Below are positions 60,659 through 64,000 of a DNA stretch of 64,000 bases, one piece after another. Where the stretch lies: assembly GCA_905198125.1 (NCBI GenBank), contig CAJKBH010000010.1, positions 1-64,000 of the forward strand, read 5' to 3'. The notes beneath the pieces are model-generated. The model was given only the letters and a program-made list of their open reading frames with translations. It ran no database searches and was not told the DNA's origin. Numbering within the stretch: the first letter of the stretch is position 1; every line of letters starts with the position of its first letter. Both the position numbers and the translations under genes were made by a program. This DNA is from an uncultured Porphyromonadaceae bacterium (GTDB lineage Bacteria > Bacteroidota > Bacteroidia > Bacteroidales > Muribaculaceae).

Positions 60659-63600
60659 ATGGACGAACTAACAAAACGAACGCCCCGTCGGGAATTGCGT
60701 TACGGCATCAAGGCTCTTATATTGAGTTTCGTGATGCTGATGATAGCGTTTCCGTCGTATGCGAGAAATGGCAACATCACCATCAATGTAAGCGGTGTGC
60801 CGATGCAGACTGTCTTGAAAAAAATCGAGCAGCAGACCGATTACAGGTTCTTCTACAGCAAGGACGCCGTGAACGTCAACTCCAAGGTGAGCCTGAACGT
60901 CACGAACGAGCCGCTGACGGCTGTGCTTGACAAACTTTTCGACAGCAGCGGCATCAGCTATCGCATTAACAAGAAGCAGATAGTACTGACCAAAGGAGGC
61001 AAAGCCGAGCCGAAAGCGGGCGGCGCCACCGAAGCGAAGAACAAGAAGAAAGGCGAGACGGTGCGTGTGACCGGATATGTGCGTGATGAGGCCGGAGAGC
61101 CGCTGATCGGAGTTACGGTAATGGACAAGGGAACCATGAAAGGAGCTGCCACAGATGTTGACGGCAAGTATGAGATTGACGTTCCGGTCGGATCCAGTCT
61201 GAAATATTCGTACGTAGGCTATGATCCGGTTTCAAAAAAGGTGAACGGAGCCGGCGAGCTGGACGTCACCATGAGTGAAGGTGCCAATGTCCTTAACGAA
61301 GTGGTGGTGATCGGCTACGGCACGATGGACAAGAAGGAACTGACCTCCGCCATAAGCCATGTCGGAGAAAAGGACTTCCTGTCAGTAAGTTCTCTTGATC
61401 CCAAGATGCTGATACAAGGCAAGGTGCCGGGCGTATCCATTACCAACACGGGTGCGGGTGACCCGAATAACCAGGCCAGTATTCAGATTCGCGGCGTCTC
61501 CTCACGTTCAGCGGGTCTTGGACCGTTGATTGTCATCGACGGAGTGCCTGGCGGAGACCTTACGAACGTCAGTCCCAACGACATCGCATCGTTTGACATT
61601 CTGAAAGACGGCGCCGCATCGGCCATATATGGAACGCGTGGATCCAATGGAGTCGTTGTGGTTACGACCAAGAAAGGAGCGCGCGACGGAAAGACGCACA
61701 CATCGTATTCCTGTACACTGTCATGGGATGTGATGAAGAAAGAACTGGACATGATGAGCGCGCAGGATTTCCGCGAGATCCGTCTTGGCTGGGGAGACCC
61801 CGGAGTGGACATCGGCGGAAATGTCGACTGGCTTGACGCCGTGTCGCGCACGGGATTCATCATGAAACATACGCTCTCGGTAAGCGGCGGTAATGAAAGA
61901 AGCAATTACCGGGTAAGTGCCGACTATCGCGATGCGAACGGAATAGACCTGCGGTCGGGCAGACGCGAGTATGGAGCGCGTGCGTCGGTGCATCATTCCA
62001 CCAAGGGAGATCTGTTCACAATAGACCTCAATGTGGCGCCACGCGTCATATCGCGCGACAATGCCGACTGGGGAGTGTTCAAGGACGCCATTGAGGCCAA
62101 TCCGACCACCCCTCTGATGGATCCGAAGAATCCCGCTCAATATTATAATTTTTTCGGGCAGATAGCCGGCAGCAATCCTGTGGAGAGACAGAAGCTGGAG
62201 AAAAGCCATGGCGACGACAGACTGCTGGACATGGACGGATCGCTGAAACTTAACCTGCTTCCGTTGTTTTACAGGAACGAGACGACCGGACAGAATCTGT
62301 CCACCCAGATTATGTTTGCGAGTCATCATTACAGCAACGACAACACTTCGTTCGTACCGTCGACCAGCACGGCATGTCTGAACAGCGGACACGAGGGTGT
62401 CGCTTCGCGCTCATACAACAAAAGTCATCAGTACATTCTGGAATGGCTTACAAATTACAGCGCATGTTTTGCGGACAAACACAATCTGAAGGCCATGATA
62501 GGATATTCCTATCAGTATGCCCAGACTTCCGGCTTTAATGCCGAGAACCGGGATTTCCCCAACGATGGTCTCGGTGCTGACAATCTTGGATCCGGACTAT
62601 GGGCCAAGGAGGAAGGCGAGGTGCTGATGGGCAGCTATAAGAACGATTCGAAACTTATCTCCTTCTTCGGCCGATTGAGCTATGATTACGACGGTAAATA
62701 TCTTGTCACCGCGTCCCTGCGTCATGAAGGTTCCTCGAAATTCGGTATGAATCATAAATGGGGTAATTTCCCCGCCGTTTCCGTGGGATGGCGCATCTCG
62801 CAGGAGGAATTCATGAAAGACATCACATGGATAAACGACCTGAAGCTAAGGGCCGACTATGGAGTCACCGGCAATCAGGATTTCGGCAGCTATCTGTCGA
62901 TAAACACCATGAGCGGATTCGGATACTATTACTACAACGGAAAATATATACAGGTATGGGGACCCGGCAAGAACGTGAATCCCGACCTCCATTGGGAAAA
63001 GGGAAAGAACTGGAATATCGGTCTTGATTTCTCATTGCTCGACAATCGAATCTACGGCTCGCTGAACTATTTCAACCGCAGGCAGCAGGATCTGCTCGGC
63101 AATTACACGGTGTCGGTGCCGCCGAACATCCATGGCGAGACATTCGTGAATGTGGGAACGATGAAAAACACCGGATTTGAATTCGACCTTAACTTCAATG
63201 TGGTGGAGACCGGGAATTTCTCATACAATTTCAGTGTGATCGGAAGCACGATGAGCAATAAGTTCGTGAAATTCAGTAATTCGGAATATGTCGGACAGGA
63301 TTATTACAGCGTCTGCGAGACAGTGAATCCGTATCCGTACTATTACCTGCAGCGCATCGAGAAGGGGAAGCCGATAGGCAATTTCTACATGTGGAAATAT
63401 GCCGGCGTCGACCGCAACGGCGACTGGGTGGTATATGATAAGAACGGAGAAATGATCAGTGCGTCGATGGCCACTGAAGAAGACCGTCGTGTGGTTGGAA
63501 ACGGAATGCCGAAATTCACCATGTCGACGACACATAACTTCCGTTACCGCAATTTCGATTTATCGCTGTTCTTCCGTGGAGCTTTCGGTTTCCAGATTTT

Positions 63601-63967
63601 CAACATTCATGATTTTTATTACGGCACCCGCAACTTCAACGGTAATATGCTGACAAAAGCATACGGCAAGAATTTCGACGTATCGCCATACTCCGCTCCG
63701 GTAGTGAGTGACTATTTCCTTGAAAACGGCGACTATTTCAAGCTTGACATGATAACGCTTGGTTATACGCTGCGCCTGCCCCAATGCCGCTTCATAGACA
63801 AGGTGAGGGTCTACGGCACCGTCAACAATGTGTTCACGCTCACAAAATTCACCGGAGTCGATCCATCCACCTATCAGGTCAACGGCCTGCAGCCCGGAGC
63901 GCAAGGCGACCGGAGTTATTACCCCTCGACGCGTCAGTTCATCGTGGGTCTTCAGGTTGATTTCTAA
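60659..63967 (+). CDS. SusC/RagA-family TonB-linked outer membrane receptor
   Basis: 1102 aa. A signal peptide (about residues 15-35, ending SYA) is followed by an STN domain (~38-105, VSGVPMQTVLKKIEQQTDY). Next comes a carboxypeptidase-like regulatory domain (~127-210, GEPLIGVTVMDKGTMKGAATD), then the plug (EVVVIGYGTMDKKELTSAIS, QIRGVSSRSAGLGPLIVIDG) and a long barrel ending RQFIVGLQVDF. SusC proteins form the membrane channel and SusD the lid that captures oligosaccharides or other nutrients. The STN domain marks it as a sensor for the divergent sigma/FecR pair. A SusD-position gene begins 20 bases after its stop. Confidence 0.97.
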   Translation: MDELTKRTPRRELRYGIKALILSFVMLMIAFPSYARNGNITINVSGVPMQTVLKKIEQQTDYRFFYSKDAVNVNSKVSLNVTNEPLTAVLDKLFDSSGISYRINKKQIVLTKGGKAEPKAGGATEAKNKKKGETVRVTGYVRDEAGEPLIGVTVMDKGTMKGAATDVDGKYEIDVPVGSSLKYSYVGYDPVSKKVNGAGELDVTMSEGANVLNEVVVIGYGTMDKKELTSAISHVGEKDFLSVSSLDPKMLIQGKVPGVSITNTGAGDPNNQASIQIRGVSSRSAGLGPLIVIDGVPGGDLTNVSPNDIASFDILKDGAASAIYGTRGSNGVVVVTTKKGARDGKTHTSYSCTLSWDVMKKELDMMSAQDFREIRLGWGDPGVDIGGNVDWLDAVSRTGFIMKHTLSVSGGNERSNYRVSADYRDANGIDLRSGRREYGARASVHHSTKGDLFTIDLNVAPRVISRDNADWGVFKDAIEANPTTPLMDPKNPAQYYNFFGQIAGSNPVERQKLEKSHGDDRLLDMDGSLKLNLLPLFYRNETTGQNLSTQIMFASHHYSNDNTSFVPSTSTACLNSGHEGVASRSYNKSHQYILEWLTNYSACFADKHNLKAMIGYSYQYAQTSGFNAENRDFPNDGLGADNLGSGLWAKEEGEVLMGSYKNDSKLISFFGRLSYDYDGKYLVTASLRHEGSSKFGMNHKWGNFPAVSVGWRISQEEFMKDITWINDLKLRADYGVTGNQDFGSYLSINTMSGFGYYYYNGKYIQVWGPGKNVNPDLHWEKGKNWNIGLDFSLLDNRIYGSLNYFNRRQQDLLGNYTVSVPPNIHGETFVNVGTMKNTGFEFDLNFNVVETGNFSYNFSVIGSTMSNKFVKFSNSEYVGQDYYSVCETVNPYPYYYLQRIEKGKPIGNFYMWKYAGVDRNGDWVVYDKNGEMISASMATEEDRRVVGNGMPKFTMSTTHNFRYRNFDLSLFFRGAFGFQIFNIHDFYYGTRNFNGNMLTKAYGKNFDVSPYSAPVVSDYFLENGDYFKLDMITLGYTLRLPQCRFIDKVRVYGTVNNVFTLTKFTGVDPSTYQVNGLQPGAQGDRSYYPSTRQFIVGLQVDF

Positions 63968-63986
63968 CAGCAAAAACAACTTAGAC

Positions 63987-64000
63987 ATGAAATTTCTGAA
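63987..64000 (+). CDS. Start of next gene, expected SusD-family lipoprotein (partial)
   Basis: ATG at 63987 opens M-K-F-L before the window ends. Only the start is present. The position right after a SusC gene makes a SusD-family nutrient-binding lipoprotein likely, but this cannot be read from the sequence. Confidence 0.4.

Overview
The window reads as chromosomal DNA of a Bacteroidales bacterium, most probably of the Muribaculaceae type. Supporting this are the SusC/RagA TonB receptor followed by the first codons of a SusD-position gene, two ECF sigma/anti-sigma regulatory sets, the short (286 aa) primary sigma factor typical of Bacteroidetes, the Bacteroidetes-type omega subunit, and many promoters of the form TTTG-N19-22-TAnnTTTG. 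The family-level placement is inference; the phylum and order are well supported.

Layout. 0.1-9.5 kb (+): TamB-like envelope protein, patatin-like phospholipase, GH13 amylase-family enzyme, PRPP synthetase and ROK glucokinase, closed by a very strong bidirectional terminator. 9.6-13.8 kb (-): bamD and the omega subunit, a terminator, then an ATP-grasp-like protein, a DUF2520 protein, a KdsC-type phosphatase and Maf. 13.9-24.6 kb (+): PASTA protein, RluD-family pseudouridine synthase, an unusual 823-aa modular DNA-binding protein, then a tight run of acyltransferase, metallophosphoesterase, FolK, sugar transferase and ClC channel. A minus-strand tRNA-Arg(ACG) follows. 24.8-38.7 kb is mostly housekeeping on the minus strand: cdsA, an MFS transporter, nfo, yraN, nadC, an M3 peptidase, a beta-barrel, rpoD, holA, a CPBP protease and alaS, with trmH-like RNA methyltransferase on plus. 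38.8-42.5 kb: M23 peptidase, MerR regulator, CYTH protein, RmuC and a small HELIH membrane protein.

42.5-48.5 kb is an accessory region. It holds the wreck of a TolC/EmrB efflux operon, a flavodoxin-like lipoprotein, a DUF418 membrane protein, an AbiEii-type toxin with a small partner, a secreted esterase, and a HEPN/MNT toxin-antitoxin pair whose HEPN toxin is broken by a stop codon and a frameshift. The toxin-antitoxin segments look more AT-rich than the surrounding genes.

48.5-64 kb is a surface and nutrient-acquisition region. It has a GH106-like glycosidase fused to an alpha/beta-hydrolase domain, a histidine acid phosphatase, an ECF-sigma/short anti-sigma/TonB receptor/DUF4249 operon, and a second ECF-sigma/FecR operon that ends in a CfxA-like class A beta-lactamase. 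That second operon is divergent from a SusC receptor.

The observations most worth following are the beta-lactamase placed in a cell-surface-signalling operon, the 823-aa multi-HTH protein, the glycosidase-esterase fusion, the dead HEPN toxin beside an intact MNT antitoxin, the collapsed efflux operon, and three divergent gene pairs whose promoters interlock on the same few dozen bases. I found no CRISPR array, insertion sequence, prophage or rRNA, and no gene-free stretch longer than about 300 bases.
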